Below, piece after piece: positions 22,251 through 35,900 of a stretch of DNA of 64,000 nt (the stretch's first letter is position 1; every line of letters begins with the position of its first letter). The stretch comes from Xiphophorus maculatus (taxonomy: Eukaryota > Chordata > Actinopteri > Cyprinodontiformes > Poeciliidae): assembly GCF_002775205.1 (NCBI RefSeq), contig NC_036443.1:15883373-15947372 (forward strand), given 5' to 3'. A program made the translations under genes and the position numbers. The notes beneath the pieces were generated by a model that saw nothing but the letters and a program-made list of their open reading frames with translations, was not told the origin of the DNA and searched no databases.

Positions 22251-24090
22251 TTGACCCTACATGGATGGATAGAAAATGGTTGACTACAAAATTTCTGGTA
22301 ACATCTGAACCTAACCCACATTTTACTAAAATTGTTTGTGCAACTCATTTTGTCCATAACTGAACTATTGTTATTTAACATTTTAACTTATCTGTCCATC
22401 ACTTTGCATACCTGTTATTGATCTCAGAGAAGAAAGGAATATTACAACAATAATAATAATAATTAATAACAATAAAACAAAATTGATAGTTCTAAAGTGT
22501 TTTGAGATAACTATAATTACACCCAAACTCACCAGAAACAGGTTAAGGTTGCCCTGTAACTCAGGAAGAAATGCAAAACTGTGACAAACCACTTAGCTTT
22601 AAATTGTGTCATTTGAAATTGAAGTATTGGGCTTCAAAGCTAAACGAACATGTGGCCGAACCATGTTTGAACAAAGAAGGCCCTCAATGGAAGTGGATAC
22701 AATTGAAGGGGGTGTCACTTTCTTCCTACATATTTACGGTGTAAAAAGACCATAAGGATATAGACCAAAGCAAGGATTAAATCTTTTGGGAGGAATAGTC
22801 ATTTGTTTAACCCTGGCAATGAATTGCTAACAAATGGGGACCAACCTAAAATAGAATAAAACTGCTTCTTTGTTGCAATGTCTTATGATGAAACACTGCA
22901 ACATCTCCAAAAGCCAGGATCTGTCATGTGACTGTGCTATATACTGTATATAAAGTTATTTTTGCCATTATTGCTGAGAAATGTCATTTATGCTAATTAT
23001 GTTTCATCCTTATGGCTATGAAAGGAAGACAAAGACATAGCAGAGTCTGGGAGCTTCATTCTCCATGTATCGTGCACACAAAATTTGCTACCGACTAAAA
23101 CCAGTCTAGCAGCAGTCACCATGACAACACTTCATTTGACGGCCTCACTGTAAGAGTGTTCCTGTTTACAACATCAATAACTTGACAGCAGGAGGCTTTA
23201 CTGCTCTGACGACGCAGCAAAAAAAAAAAGGCGGACCAGAAAAGATATTTGTTTGGCAAATATCAGCTTGGCTTTTGTCGATAATTTCTGACACTCACAT
23301 GTTTGTTTAAACAGCGTCTATTTTAAATATAAAATCATTTTTGGCTTATAACTGGCAACCAGAAACAATGCATTAGCTTCTACTTGTAATTAAATAAAAC
23401 ACATTTTTGCAACAGGGCTATTTTTTTTTTATTTTTTTAGAAACTAAAACAAATTTTATTCATTTAAGTTTTTTTGGGTACATACAGTATATGCCACTTG
23501 GAATTATTTTAAGTATCATTATTTATGTTACAAGGATTTGGGAGGGCTTAGAGGGAATATTTTAACCAGTTCCTAATGGATGGATCATGATAAAACTTCT
23601 GTAGAACTTGGTAACAGACTGAAGTGATTATTTGAGTTTTTTTGGCGCACCTTTCCAGCTTGCAGAACACCAGCCCCACTTACCAGAATCGCTCAATTCT
23701 GGACAAAATCTGAGTTCAGTAACATAGAATTTTCATTGTCTTCATACTTTTGCTTAACTAATATCGATACATTTATAAATCCATACACTTATCAATTACT
23801 TTTCATGCTTCCTAAATGTTTTGATGTTGGTTGTAAGTTGCATGTTTTAGTGAATGTCTTGGATCACCTAAAAGTTGAATTTAAATGGTGAAAAAAAATT
23901 CAAGTAAGCCAAGTGGGATGTTTGAAAACTTCACATGCCTACAAAATAATATCACAAGCAATTGTAATATTTGAAACTGATCCTATTCCAGTTCTGTTTG
24001 CCTTCTTTGCCTTCTGTTAGATGAGGGTTTGATGTGTTTTACCAACAAAATTGTTATTGCAGACTAAGTGTGCCTCTATGGCAAGAGCCT
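22251..24090. other. Intergenic, no gene recognised
   Basis: AT-rich sequence with homopolymers. Nothing supports a gene or a definable repeat. Confidence 0.4.
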
Positions 24091-24094
24091 TTAA

Positions 24095-24290
24095 ATACAG
24101 GTCTTGAGAACCAGCAAGAAGCAACTTTTACAGTAGATTTGCATCTTCTTCAACACATCTAAGTCAAATAATCAAGTCTTACCAGGACTCTTTACGACTG
24201 GGTGGTAAATTGAGGAGGTAATTCAACCATTTGATTCAGATATGTTGGGCCACGGACGTATCTAAAAGTTGCAGAGTACTGACCCTACGT
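24095..24290 (+). mobile_element. Foldback/MITE-like repeat, copy C
   Basis: Third and most diverged member of the family at 8,296 and 18,270. Landmarks: aggtcttgagaaccagc, ttcaacacatctaagtcaaa, ccatttgattcagatatgtt and atctaaaagttgcagagtac. Confidence 0.5.
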
Positions 24291-24604
24291 TTAAATTATT
24301 CTTTTTGATAAGGATCTCAAAACTCTGGTGTGCAATGGTGCTTAGTCACCGAATTTAATAATTGTAGAACAACCTCTTACTGCACTTCCCGTTGCAACTG
24401 TTGTAGTATATCCTTCACAGGGTTTGCACATCCAAAGACCAAAATTGAAAACTTAAATTTGTACTGATTCTTAAGCAAAGTCAAACTACCAGTATCCAAA
24501 GCGTGCCCAAAATTCTCACATATATTTTGTTCTGTATCATAGCACATTCATATGAATCTATGTGATTCTAAATAATTATTTTATTTTATTTTTTTTAGTG
24601 CTGA

Positions 24605-25215
24605 CTGTATATTTAGTGTTTGTTATTATGCTGGAAAGTGACTCACCATACCAATCTCAAGAATTTTGCACAGGACAGGATTTCTTTCAGAGTTGCCCTG
24701 TATTTGGGTCACATCTTATCATCCACTCTGAGATTCCCGGTGTTGCTGAAGAAAAGCTTCTCCCACAGCATGGTGCTGTCACCACTACACTGACCATGGT
24801 GCGTTCAGGATGCTTTCTGCTACTCAGCATTTTGCATGTAGGCCCATAGGTTCAGTGTTGGTCTCCTGGGATTAGAGCACCTTATTCTTTATGTCTTTGC
24901 TGTGGCTCTTGCATGTTTTGTGACAAACTGCAAAAAGAAATTATTTTTCTTTTAACAGGTTAACAGTAGACTCTAGGTAGACTTCCAGAAAGGCTGTATT
25001 TTCAAAACACAAATGACTAACAGCTCTCCTGTCAACAGATTCTCCCTGCTGAGACATGATTCTCTGAAGTTCCTCCAAAGTTTCTGTGGAACATTTTGCT
25101 GCTTCTTTGAATAATGTCCTTGAAGCTCTGATTAATTTTTGATTTTGTGGTTATTGTGTGACAAACTGTGAAAAAGTTAAGTTTTTTTTTTTTGTTTTGC
25201 AAGGGACAATTTGAA
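24605..25215 (-). mobile_element. Tc1/mariner-like transposon remnant (antisense)
   Basis: On the minus strand this is a decayed Tc1-like transposase. On the + strand the landmarks in order are ccacagcatggtgctgtcac (24,773), ggattagagcaccttattct (24,869), tgtgacaaactgcaaaaaga (24,918) and caacagattctccctgctga (25,033). These trace the Tc1 coding sequence backwards from the catalytic region to the DNA-binding region. The reading frame is broken many times. It is the last recognisable large transposon before the Hox block. Confidence 0.65.
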
Positions 25216-28200
25216 CTGATCTGATGATGAAATATATGACCAAGCATTATGAGATCATTGTGAAATATTACTGTCCTGTATAAGTGCATATGAACTCACA
25301 CATGTATTTTTTTTGGCAACTTTATTTTGTGAAATAAAATAAAGTCACCTTCAAGTCAATTCTATTGTATGCTTTTATTCAATAGAACAGTTGAAAAATG
25401 CACCAATCTGCCTGCTTTTACAATCATTTCTCTACCGCATATTTAAATGGTTGGAAAAGCAACATTGAAATGTCTAATTTTGAATCAGGCATTTCATTGA
25501 AAACTTAGTTAGAACTCCCGTGTAAGTTATAATTCCTCTTAGTAAATGTTTCCATCAGTACGAAATGCCATTTCTCAGTGAGGACTCGCAGCTGTACTTA
25601 CAATCCTTTTACTAGACTCACTCACATTGCAAACATCTGCACCTTCCTGGTTCCTAATGAATGAAAAAAAAAATGAAAATAGTGATGCTCATTCAGAAAC
25701 CTTTGGGTCACATCCTGCTTCAGCTTAAAACTGACTGGAAGTTCTGTTTGCTGCCCCTGCAAGGCTGAAACTTACTGTAAGTGCAAGTGATTTAATTGCA
25801 CTTTGTGCGTAAAGGTCGGCTGAATAGATATGAAATTGCTTTAATTATATCCCACATATCGACCAGCTCTTTGAAAAAGAAATAAGGTTTCCAGATCTAA
25901 AACCACATTTTAACCAGAACTAAATGTTCTCTTTGTATTCAGCCTGACTTTGGGCAAGACCTCTCTGGGATTTTTTTTTTTTTTCAGGATTCCACAGGAG
26001 TCAATGCAAGCTGGAGAAAACCATTTACTCATAAGTTATGCCTGCAGGGCCTTTCTTTTTAATGTAGACCACCAGGATTCATTGTGAGAGATACGTCATT
26101 TATTAGAGCCTTTTATTTATATTCTGAATTAGATTTCTTCCATTTAAAATGGCTCGACTAGTCATGCACAGTCCTATAAGCGCTTAAATCTTTATTAAGC
26201 TCTGAATAGAAGCTCCCTGTTCAGATGTTACTTTTTAAAGTAATGGGGGGAAAAAAAACAAGGGTTTAACTTTTAGGTGCAGTCTACATCAAAGACTTCT
26301 TAAAAAAAAAAGAAACAGAAAGTCATTTGAATCGCTTTTCTGTTTTAGGCCAAATAGTTCTGTGCTGTGGAAATTTAGGCGAAAAATATTCGTCTGATAG
26401 TTGCTGATCATGTTTGCCCTGAATCATAGCAACTTATTGTTGACAAACAAATTTAGTTTCACCTGCTCTTCGTCTCTCTTATGTAGAAATATGCAGATCT
26501 ACGTGGCACACGTTTTTTTTCAATTTTTATTTCATTGTTAGTTCCCGCGTTGATCGGGCAGGTTAAAAACGAGAGGGCCCGATGTGGATTGGTAGCTTTT
26601 GTCTTAGAGCTGAACGCACTTCCATAACAACGTGTAAAACCTCTCAGGCATTTAATATTTTAGCGATGCGGATTATTTAACTGCCAGCTGGGTCGCTAAT
26701 GAGGCAATCAAACAGAAAAAAATAATTATTTCGGTTCTTAGATACAGATTTTCCTCATATGATGACTCAGTGTAGCACCTTTCATGTCGGACGCTGTTGT
26801 ATGTGATGCGATTTCAGTGAACAATTATAGAAAACAAAACAACGACAATGCTGATTTCCGTTTAGAGTCCAAGCAAGTCACATATATTTCTTAATTTTGG
26901 TTTGCGCTTGAATCGCGTTTGAACCTTGCCTGTGCAATTATTTGAATCAAGATGAATGTTTGCTTAAAATTCAAATTTAAACGTTTACAAGGGAGAAATA
27001 TCAACTTTCGATCGGATGTAACTCAGGCATCTACTTTTATTTTTTCCTTAATTACCAAATGCATCCGTGTTTGTGCGTCAAAATAGTTCTTGCTTTTAAC
27101 AAAGAGTGACGCGACTGAGAAGGTATTTTTATTTTACTTCCACGTGCATTTCATGGGTTTAAGACGAGAAAAATATGTCTGCGTGTTCTTCGCATAAAGG
27201 ACTCTTTCTGCCACTTAGTTTTAAACTGTTGCTCAACAAAATGATACATTGCAATGCTAATATTCAAAGGCAAGCGTTTTAAATTTCATCTCTGCTGCAC
27301 GGCTTAAAGCAGCTCAGGAAATCAATTTAACTCGAACATGGAGGGGATTTCCGTTTTTATTTCTTTGATTGCACTCCATATGCTTATAAGTGTGGATGAA
27401 TGGATTTTTTTTCTTCCTCTTTGGAATAAAATAAGTTACTCGCAGGCCCTTTTAGTTAACGAGTGTGGTGTGAAATGTGATTGAAAGGCGTCTTCTCTGT
27501 GAGCACACCCTGCTCTGTCTGAGTGCAGGGACTTTGAACTTGAACTTCGCCTTGCTCTTCTTCGCAGTCGTTGCTGAATGCGCTGAAACAAATGAAGCAG
27601 CACTGATTTTTTTTTTCTTGTTGCTAGTTTGCCTCATGATATGGATCTCACCCCGTGGGACAAGAAATCAATTTTATTTACTATTAAAATGTGGTATTTG
27701 TGGCACTTTCTTGGAGAACCTCTAGCAAAGAAATCCTCAAAAAAGTTAGACATGCTATGCAAAAACCATTTATTTGTAGCAGTTTCTTCCGTGATCTACG
27801 TGAAGTGTCACAAACAATATCGAAATAATGTCACCAAGAACAAACGAAAGACCTTGTCCTAAAATAAGGGAAAATAAGAACAACAACAGAAGCTCATCAG
27901 TCGCCAGGATTCTCTCTACACGTAATGAAATTGCAATAAATTAAAGTTCCCTTAATTTAAATGCTGCTCACTTTTCCACAGATTTATTTCTATTCAAAAG
28001 AGTCAATTGTCCGGCATACTTTTCACAAAAAATGCTATTTTGGCACACTTTTCTCAAAAAGGGTTATTTTGGCCATGTTTTCATCCCGGTAGTAGATAAC
28101 ATAAGGTCGTATTTCTTCATTGCAAGAGGTATAGACGAGTAAACAAGAGAAAAAGCCCCCAAAAGCAATAGGTAAACATTTGGATGAGCTAAGGACGTAA

Positions 28201-28408
28201 TCTCTTCCTTAGAGCCGAAAGCACTCAAAGCTCCAAATAAATGCGCGGCTCTGTCTCAGATATTTGGCAGGACTCATCCAGTCTGTAAACGGTATTTGAT
28301 GTTCCTGAGAAAGTTTCGGTGGTTACGTCGGGACTTTCCAAAAAGGCAATCTACTTTTTTTTTTTTTTTTTTTTTTTTTGCTAATTATTATTATTTTTAA
28401 TAACATAT

Positions 28409-28441
28409 AACTCGCAAGTAATAACATATTACTTGCGAGTT
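28409..28441. repeat. Perfect 15-bp inverted repeat, 3-nt loop
   Basis: Arms aactcgcaagtaata (28,409-28,423) and tattacttgcgagtt (28,427-28,441) are exact reverse complements around aca. Confidence 0.92.
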
Positions 28442-31400
28442 CTCTTCAAATGGTTGGCTCAGCCAAATGTGGCATCATAACTCCACACACATCCATTTGC
28501 CGTGCTTCACTAGTTTACATGAAAGAAAAGAAAAGGCGTGAGTTATACGTGTCATTGTCATCCCTGTGTGACCGCTTTGGCGCATATTGGATGAATATGG
28601 AGCTCTTTGCGTTTGAAGCGGCGCGGTGTCACGCAGCGCCGCTTCCTGTTGCCGTCTGAGCCCTGCGTGTTGGTCACATACAGACGTTCACAAACACTTT
28701 GGAGCAAACAACGAGTCTCGGTTTCGTTCGGGGTGTCGCCTGTGCGGTTCTGTGTGGATTATGTGCTCAATTTCACATGAAGGCTTAGCTCCTCCATCTC
28801 AACTGCAAGCAGGTGCTGACATCATTTTTCCACTTCGTAATTTTTCCAACACCAGCACGTTTGGGGGTTTTAGCCTCACTGCTTAACGTCGACGTAAATA
28901 ATGAAGTTTCTAGTTATTATTGTTAGTATTATTATTATTATTATTATTTGCTCCCCTTATATTTCCAGTATTTTGAATTGATTTTGTAGAGAACAGTTGC
29001 TCTACGGAGAGACATGATGTGCGCATACACACTTTTGGTTCTTGTTTGTGGGGTAAAATGGTCAACATGTTACCAGTAATGATGTACGAAAACAGAAACT
29101 TTGTTTTGTCCCTTTTATTTTCTGTCAGAAATAAGAAACGCTGACGGCGCCTTTTGAAAATTACGTAGTGCAATATTATAGAGCAATTTCAGAAATTGAA
29201 GGGTAAAACTTGGTAATTTATTTATTTCATATAAATACAAAGAATTAATTAGCTGGATGCGGAGCTGATGATTGCATGGGTCCGTTCATGTTGCTCATTC
29301 TTAGTGTGCAGCGTTTTTGTTTTTTTTTATCCCTATTCATTTTGCAGATTTAGTGATATGTTGCTTTTCCTGTCTTAGTGTGTGTTTTCAGGACTCTATC
29401 AGCATATTTGGTAATTTTTTTTTTTAACTTATGCACAGTTTGATGAATCCTTCCAGATGCCCCAAATCTGCCTTGTGACAAAAGCCTCAGTATTGTGAGT
29501 TTCTTTATTTGCATATTTAATTGATTTGGCATCAATTATTAATTGACCAAACACAATTCGCAAAAGGCTCCATATTCTAAACAGGATGACGCCAAAAAAC
29601 AAAAAACTACTCTCTACATATGAGGTAATATTATCTTACTACTGTCTATTACTTGCTGTTGAGGCTCTATTTTCTATTTCTATTGAGGCTTTTTAGAAAT
29701 CCACAGAAAGGGAATCTAAATCTACACAATTCCTTTTAAGTGAACCTACAGTCTGAAATCTGCCCGCTACGTTTTAAGGCAAAAGTTTATTCCCTGGCAG
29801 AATAAGTGAGATGATTAATGATGAGCGTGTGTGTCTTTTGTTTTGCTATGCGGGCGGATGGAGCGACCGCCTCTCTTAACTTGAACTTGGACTTCCGACG
29901 AGACGTCAGATAGATTTATTTTGTCTCTTCTGCCGCTTTGCTCTCTGGGCCGCAGTGGGAAAAAATGGGACTTGGCCTTCAGTCTAACTAATGCCAAACT
30001 GTGTCGACGTGTTTGAGCGCATTCTGACATGACTAATAATTAGATTTAACCAATGAAATTAGTCACATCCTGCACGCAATCCTGGGGCGTGTGTGACGAT
30101 TCTTTATCATATTCCTGTCTCTTAATCTAAGAAAGTGTAATATTTCACTACATAGATTCCTACTTATTGTATACATGTTGAAAAGAAATACCTAAGGGAA
30201 ATAACACCGGTTTGTTGCCGAATGTGCTGTAGAATGTGTCAAATGCATTCTCTTAGGAGCAGTATTTTCCAACTTAAAACTTTAACACACTCTAAAGATG
30301 CGTTGTGGATTTCTAATGTGGAGCATTAAAACCATCTTCTGAAACTATTGCCCCATCCACCACTATGTATTTTTGTTCTAAGGCTTATTGCACGCTGTTG
30401 GTAGAGAGACATTCAGCAAATTCTCGCTGTTTTTATATGTATAAAAAATATTTCAACAAGCCAGAGTTACTTAGAAAACTTTATTATTATTACTACTCTG
30501 TGTTTTTTTTTGTTGTTGTTTTTTTTAAATCAATTTACAAAATCTTCGAAACTTCGGATGCTACTCCAAAAATCGTAATCCAATTTAAACACGAGTTTGT
30601 TAAAAAAAACAAAAAAAAACCCGTAGTGGTCTGCGTTGAGGTGGAATGGTTCACATTTTAATAACAATAACAAAAGCAGCAAATAAAATGGCTGTAAAGC
30701 CGCTGCTGTATTTTGTAAATCCGCTCTGGCCTTGCAGTCGCGGTGGTCTGCCAGGCTGCCCTCTGTCCTGGGCGCGGCTCCGCCTGGTCTGCTTTATTTT
30801 GCGGTTAGCCCACAACCTTCCGCTCATAGTTTATCTGTTAAACGAGTCAAGTCACAAGCAAACCATACTTTAGTAGTTTATGCCGTGCATGGTGTAGCGT
30901 GCATCGCTTTGCAACAGTTCAGTTACATCCGTCTGTTGTATTTACAGTATATAAATCTGACCAAAGAGTATATATAGGTAAGGTTCAATGTAGAGATTAT
31001 TTGGTTTCTTGATTAAACCTTTAAAAAAAAATTCACAATGCTGATCCTAAAGATATCCTCCGTGGCACGAGCAAAACTCAACCCTGTCGCATCACAAAAG
31101 CTTTAGCGCAAGGTCGGTTTGCAGCATTGCTCCTTAAATCCACACTGCAAGTGCAATTCTGTTTATATCACATATTTGACCTGACAGCTGGTCTGCAGCG
31201 GTCAGTTTGTGAAACACACAAAGATCTTTGAAGTCAGGAGATGCTTTGTTCATATTTATTTATCAGATATTTTTTTTATGTTGCGTCGTTTTTTGGAATC
31301 TCATTATTTATGCTAGTACCTGCTAGCATAAAATGTTTTCGTCAAGAGCCTAGTTGCTCGTTTGTCTCACTGGTCTTGGCACAGCAGCCCAACGTTTTAT

Positions 31401-31485
31401 GAATTCATAAGCACAATGTCTCCTGGTGCCCATCTCCATATAAACCCACACTGTACCACCGGTTTCCCTTCTGTCATGTCAGAGA

Positions 31486-31510
31486 TTTATTTATTTATTT
31501 ATTTATTTTT
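31486..31510. repeat. (TTTA)n short tandem repeat
   Basis: Six to seven uninterrupted TTTA units. Confidence 0.85.
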
Positions 31511-32034
31511 GACTTTATACTTTTTTTTCTGCAAGAGAGGACATATGTTATGTTGGATTCACTTGCTCTCATGGATAAAAAATGAGCTATTGTTGATCTA
31601 TTTGCAAACCACACTGAATTTGCATGAATTTTTTTTTTTAATCCAGCTCGGATACAGGCAGCAGATAAGTTGCTTTAAATTGTGACTTTTAAGGTTTTGC
31701 ACTACTGCGTCATTTTGTGTGTATTCATATTCTCCTGGGACAACCAGGCATGTGGGGTTGCAAGGTTTGCAAATACATGGGGCCAAGCTGGGTTCTCAGA
31801 TATGTACAGCCAACGTACAGCACTTTTGTGAAGTCAACAAGTGTCAAATTTTTTTCAACTATAATGTTGTTTACGTGGCTTTAGTGAGGTTCACTTTATT
31901 AAGGTGTTAATTCCATAAGTTGCCCTCATTTCTCTGGTCATTAAAGGAATAATTCACAATAATTTAAAGAATTTAAGACAGTTTTTTTCCCCCCCATCCT
32001 TTGAAATACTTTAAAAACAAAGTAGGTGTGATGG

Positions 32035-32155
32035 GGTCCATCAATTCATCCATTCATTTTCTTACACCCTTGTCCCTTGCTGGTGTCTATCTCCAGCTAA
32101 CGTTCTGGGCGGGAGGCGGTGTTCACCCTGGACAGGTCGCCAGTTTGTCGCAGGT
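32035..32155 (+). repeat. Fish dispersed repeat fragment
   Basis: Contains tggtgtctatctccagct, ggcgggaggcggtgttcacc and ctggacaggtcgccagtttg, the hallmark strings of a very common fish dispersed repeat. It is a short fragment. Class not determined. Confidence 0.6.
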
Positions 32156-32956
32156 GATGGGATCCATTTGTAAAAATACTGATATCTGAAAGAAAGAATA
32201 TTTTATGTACTGCACTTCACTGGATGTGGGAAACCAACCTGTGACAACACACCCACCATGGGGTTGGTGATCTGCAAATTTTAATGTGATTAATTACTTT
32301 ATTGCTTTTTGTTACAATTAATTGAAAAACTGAAAAAAAACCCTACTTTGAGTCAACATCTTAAACTTTGATGTCATTAGAAAACGCGTTCTTGTTGTTG
32401 TAGTTATAGCATTATTCATGCAAGATTAAAAAGTATTACAAGCATCCTCTGTCCATCCTTTCCACATATTTCTTGACAAATTAGAGGTTTACTCCTGGTT
32501 TGTCTTGCACTTAACAACATGTATCTTGCATTGCAATACATGATGTAAAAAAAAAAAAAATCAAGCTGCTCTTCAAGAGGCCTGAATTTGAATGCTTGTT
32601 TTTGCTGTGCTACATAAAAATGCTTGTATTTTAAACCGAGCTTTGGGGATATTTGGACAAAAATCACATGTGCTCTTCACTACTGGCACTGACGTGTTCT
32701 ACTCTTGGACTACAAGGAGCGGTTGTGCTCGTAAACCGAGAACGGCCTGCACGAAATAGAGAAATAACTTCGAGAACAAAAAGATAAAAAAAAAAAAAAA
32801 ATCACCAGATTGAGGTGCTGTTTCAGTTTAGCAACACTGCCTTTCTGACACAGGACTGCTCTGCTCTCCTGTGTGCAGAAAACGAGCCCGCCCTCCTTTT
32901 ACACCCCTCCACTTCCATCCATCCATCCGTCCATCACGCACGCATACACGCACGCA

Positions 32957-32986
32957 CAACATACCCGTGACTACACGGGTATGTTG
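32957..32986. repeat. Perfect 13-bp inverted repeat, 4-nt loop
   Basis: Arms caacatacccgtg (32,957-32,969) and cacgggtatgttg (32,974-32,986) are exact reverse complements around acta. Confidence 0.92.
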
Positions 32987-32989
32987 ATT

Positions 32990-35900
32990 CATAAGATTTT
33001 GAAAAAATAAACTCATAATCTAGGTTTGACAAAGAAAATTATATGGCAGGCATTTGCCACCGTCCATCCAAAGGACCGTGGCATCCAAACAACCTGGTGA
33101 TTAGACTCAACTAAAAGTTGTATTGTAAACTGCACTCCTTTTATTTTCTCCATATAGTTTGTGCGTTTAACGCAATGTTTGGTCATGTTGGCTAGACCGG
33201 GGTTTTGTCGTTGCACTTTTACTGGTTCTGCGTTGAAGCATATTTTAATTACCACTCCATCTTTAAATCATAGCTGAGTGTGCTGGTTCAAGATGCTTTT
33301 CCCCTTTTCTCCTGGTGACAACCGACCAAATACCAGGGTATATATAACTGAAAGAAGTACTCTTTCTATTCTTTTTAAGATCGATGATTTGGAATTGGAT
33401 ACCGGCGAACGCACTTTACATCCGAAACAATATTTTTTTACCCCGTGGTTATTTTATTAAATTATTGTGAGTTATTCTGTGCGTTAGAAAGTTAAGCAAA
33501 ATTAATGAATTTATAACACTTTGATGTCACATGTTTCCTAAAGGCCTTGAGGACCCCTATGAAGAAATCCCACATTTTATGACCGTCTCATAATCTCTTG
33601 CGTGCGCATTAGACAACTAGCCCCAGAATCAGTGAGACAACCGAGTCCAAATAAGCTCTCGACTAATGTTGCAAGCTTCGAAGATGGCTCAACTCTGCCA
33701 GTGAAAAATGTTTAAAATCAGAGTGATTACCTTCAGCTTTCTAACAGGCTCTTGATTTTAAATAGCTCATATTGGGATTATTTTTTGTGACTAGAATAAC
33801 ATTTTGTATCGCATTAATATTACAAAGTATTTCATCGCCCCAAAGTCCCCCCCGCCCCCGATAACCTCTGCGAAGTGGACACTTAAAGTAAAATACCTGA
33901 CATTAATAGAATTTCAGAGTGGTAGCTTCTAGAAAAGTAACAAATAACCATGGTCCAGTGTAGCCTGATTATAGACTTTTGCATATATTGCCATAGTACT
34001 TTTATTTAAAAAAAAAAACTCGCACGCCCATCGGTTTGGAAGAGGTAACGGGGATTTCGTCAAAAATATTAAATCCACTTTATCTCACAAACGCCGGGAG
34101 CTGGCTTTAAACCCGTGAAGATGGTCTGATTCTAGCTTGCATGACGCACACCGCAGCCTACCTGCAAGCAGTCAGCAAATTCTTGAGTCGTTACGTGGTT
34201 TGTTAAAGCGTGTTTTATGCCTGTGGATTTGCACTTTTCAATGGGATGGTGTTCGTGAATACTGAAAATGAATAAAGTGAACAAAGCCATTTCGGTATAA
34301 GTGACCAACTGAATTTTTTGATTTATTTATGTATTTTTTTTTTATTAATTACTTATTAAGACAAAACGTGAAAGCAGTTAGTTTGGATATCGACTAATTT
34401 ATTTTATGTATATGAACAAGACGTGTGATAAGGCAATGCAAACGCAAATACGTGCAGGCAGGCGACTCCTAAAGGCATATCCGGCTTCTTTTGGAGTCAT
34501 GTGCGTAAATGCAGTGAGGTCGTTGAGTGGCTGCAGGTAAGCAGCATGCAGTTGCATGGAGATGGATGCTCTCCCCTCCCCCACAACCTCTGTATCAGAC
34601 TCAGAACTCCTTCCCTGCTCGACAAGACTCGTCTGGAGGGACATGATGTCTGCTTGTCATTTATAGCCCCACATCATGGCTGGACACTGCTGTTGTTCCG
34701 ACTTAGAGCTCTGAAAATGTTTGAAACCACTGCGATCCGATGCTAAAAAAGAAGTATTAGATTTTTTTAGCTGTATTTTTTTTAACTTCGAATGTGATAT
34801 ACATAGACCAAGTGAATATATAAACAGTTAGTGGGTTTTATTAAACAGAAAATAAAAAAATAACTTTTATTGTAATGTTTTTGTACAGACAGCTCTTATA
34901 GAGTCAGTCTGGAACTGAGAAATGCATAAAAGGTGAAAGAAAGTATTTAGTTTTGCTTACTTCAGTGGCTGACGCAGAGCCTCACGTTTCAATCAGCAAC
35001 TCTGCTATTTAATTTGAGCTTGGAGTAAGTTGAACGAAATTTGGAGAGAATCGGACGCAGTCATTTTTGTTCTTTTATTTTTTTGCTTAACTATAATTAC
35101 GATTGAACTATTAAAACAATAACAAACCCAATAAAAATCGCACCGGCTCACTCCATTTGAGGATATTATTATAACTAGGAAATATTGATACCGAGGAAAT
35201 AATGGGTCAAACATTGCAGAGAAAGTGCCAGCGCGCTACATTAGCTGTCTGATAAAGGCTTTATTTGTACGTGTCACAATAAGTGGATAGCATAAAATAT
35301 CTCTGCACTGTGCAATATGAGCATGTGCTAATCCTACAAGAAGCCACGCGTCTATCTGCAGCATGTGCACTGTTTATAAACCTTATAGATATATTAAAAG
35401 TAAAGTATTCCGGTTGGATAGGTCTCTGTACTCATTATCTTACTGGCATGCCTGGCGTATGCTCATTCAATAATAATGGCACGTTACAATTGGTAAAATA
35501 AGAAATATAATTTGAACATTTATTATTTGTTTTATAGTCTAATTCATGTCATTTAAAGCATATAGTGCACAAATTAAGTTAAAAACAAACAATAAACAAT
35601 AGTTTAAGACTTACCCCCCCTGACATATGTATATTTCATTTAAAATCAAGAGAATGCTAAGTTTATATTTGACCTAAGATAACCACAGGATCCGTCAATA
35701 TGTACATTGTTGTGGTTTTAGGAGGATGTTTATTTTACTCAGATGAAAGTGTCTGATTGTTTTTCGCTTTCCTTGGTACATTCGGACGTCAACTCGTAAC
35801 ATGGGCTCAAGTTTGAATGTATTCGGTGTTCGTTTTGCTTTAAATTGAACTCATCCTGGCTCCTTAAATAAGACTGCGTCATTATCGATCGTCTTCTCAA

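Larger units (their letters stand above)
25220..32030. other. Long gene-free, repeat-poor upstream flank of hoxc13a
   Basis: No coding gene and no transposon recognised. The region holds blocks of ordinary complexity separated by T-runs (25 T at 28,355-28,379). It also has a (TTA)n run at 28,924-28,951, an imperfect ~31-bp tandem duplication at 28,012-28,075, and a GC-rich island at 30,730-30,800. Low repeat content beside a Hox cluster suggests dispersed cis-regulatory DNA, but conservation could not be measured here. Confidence 0.5.

Noticed and set aside
30365..30661. 98-codon frame downstream of 30,365
   Set aside because: Driven by Tyr, Phe and Lys runs from T- and A-rich DNA; no domain and no conserved motif.
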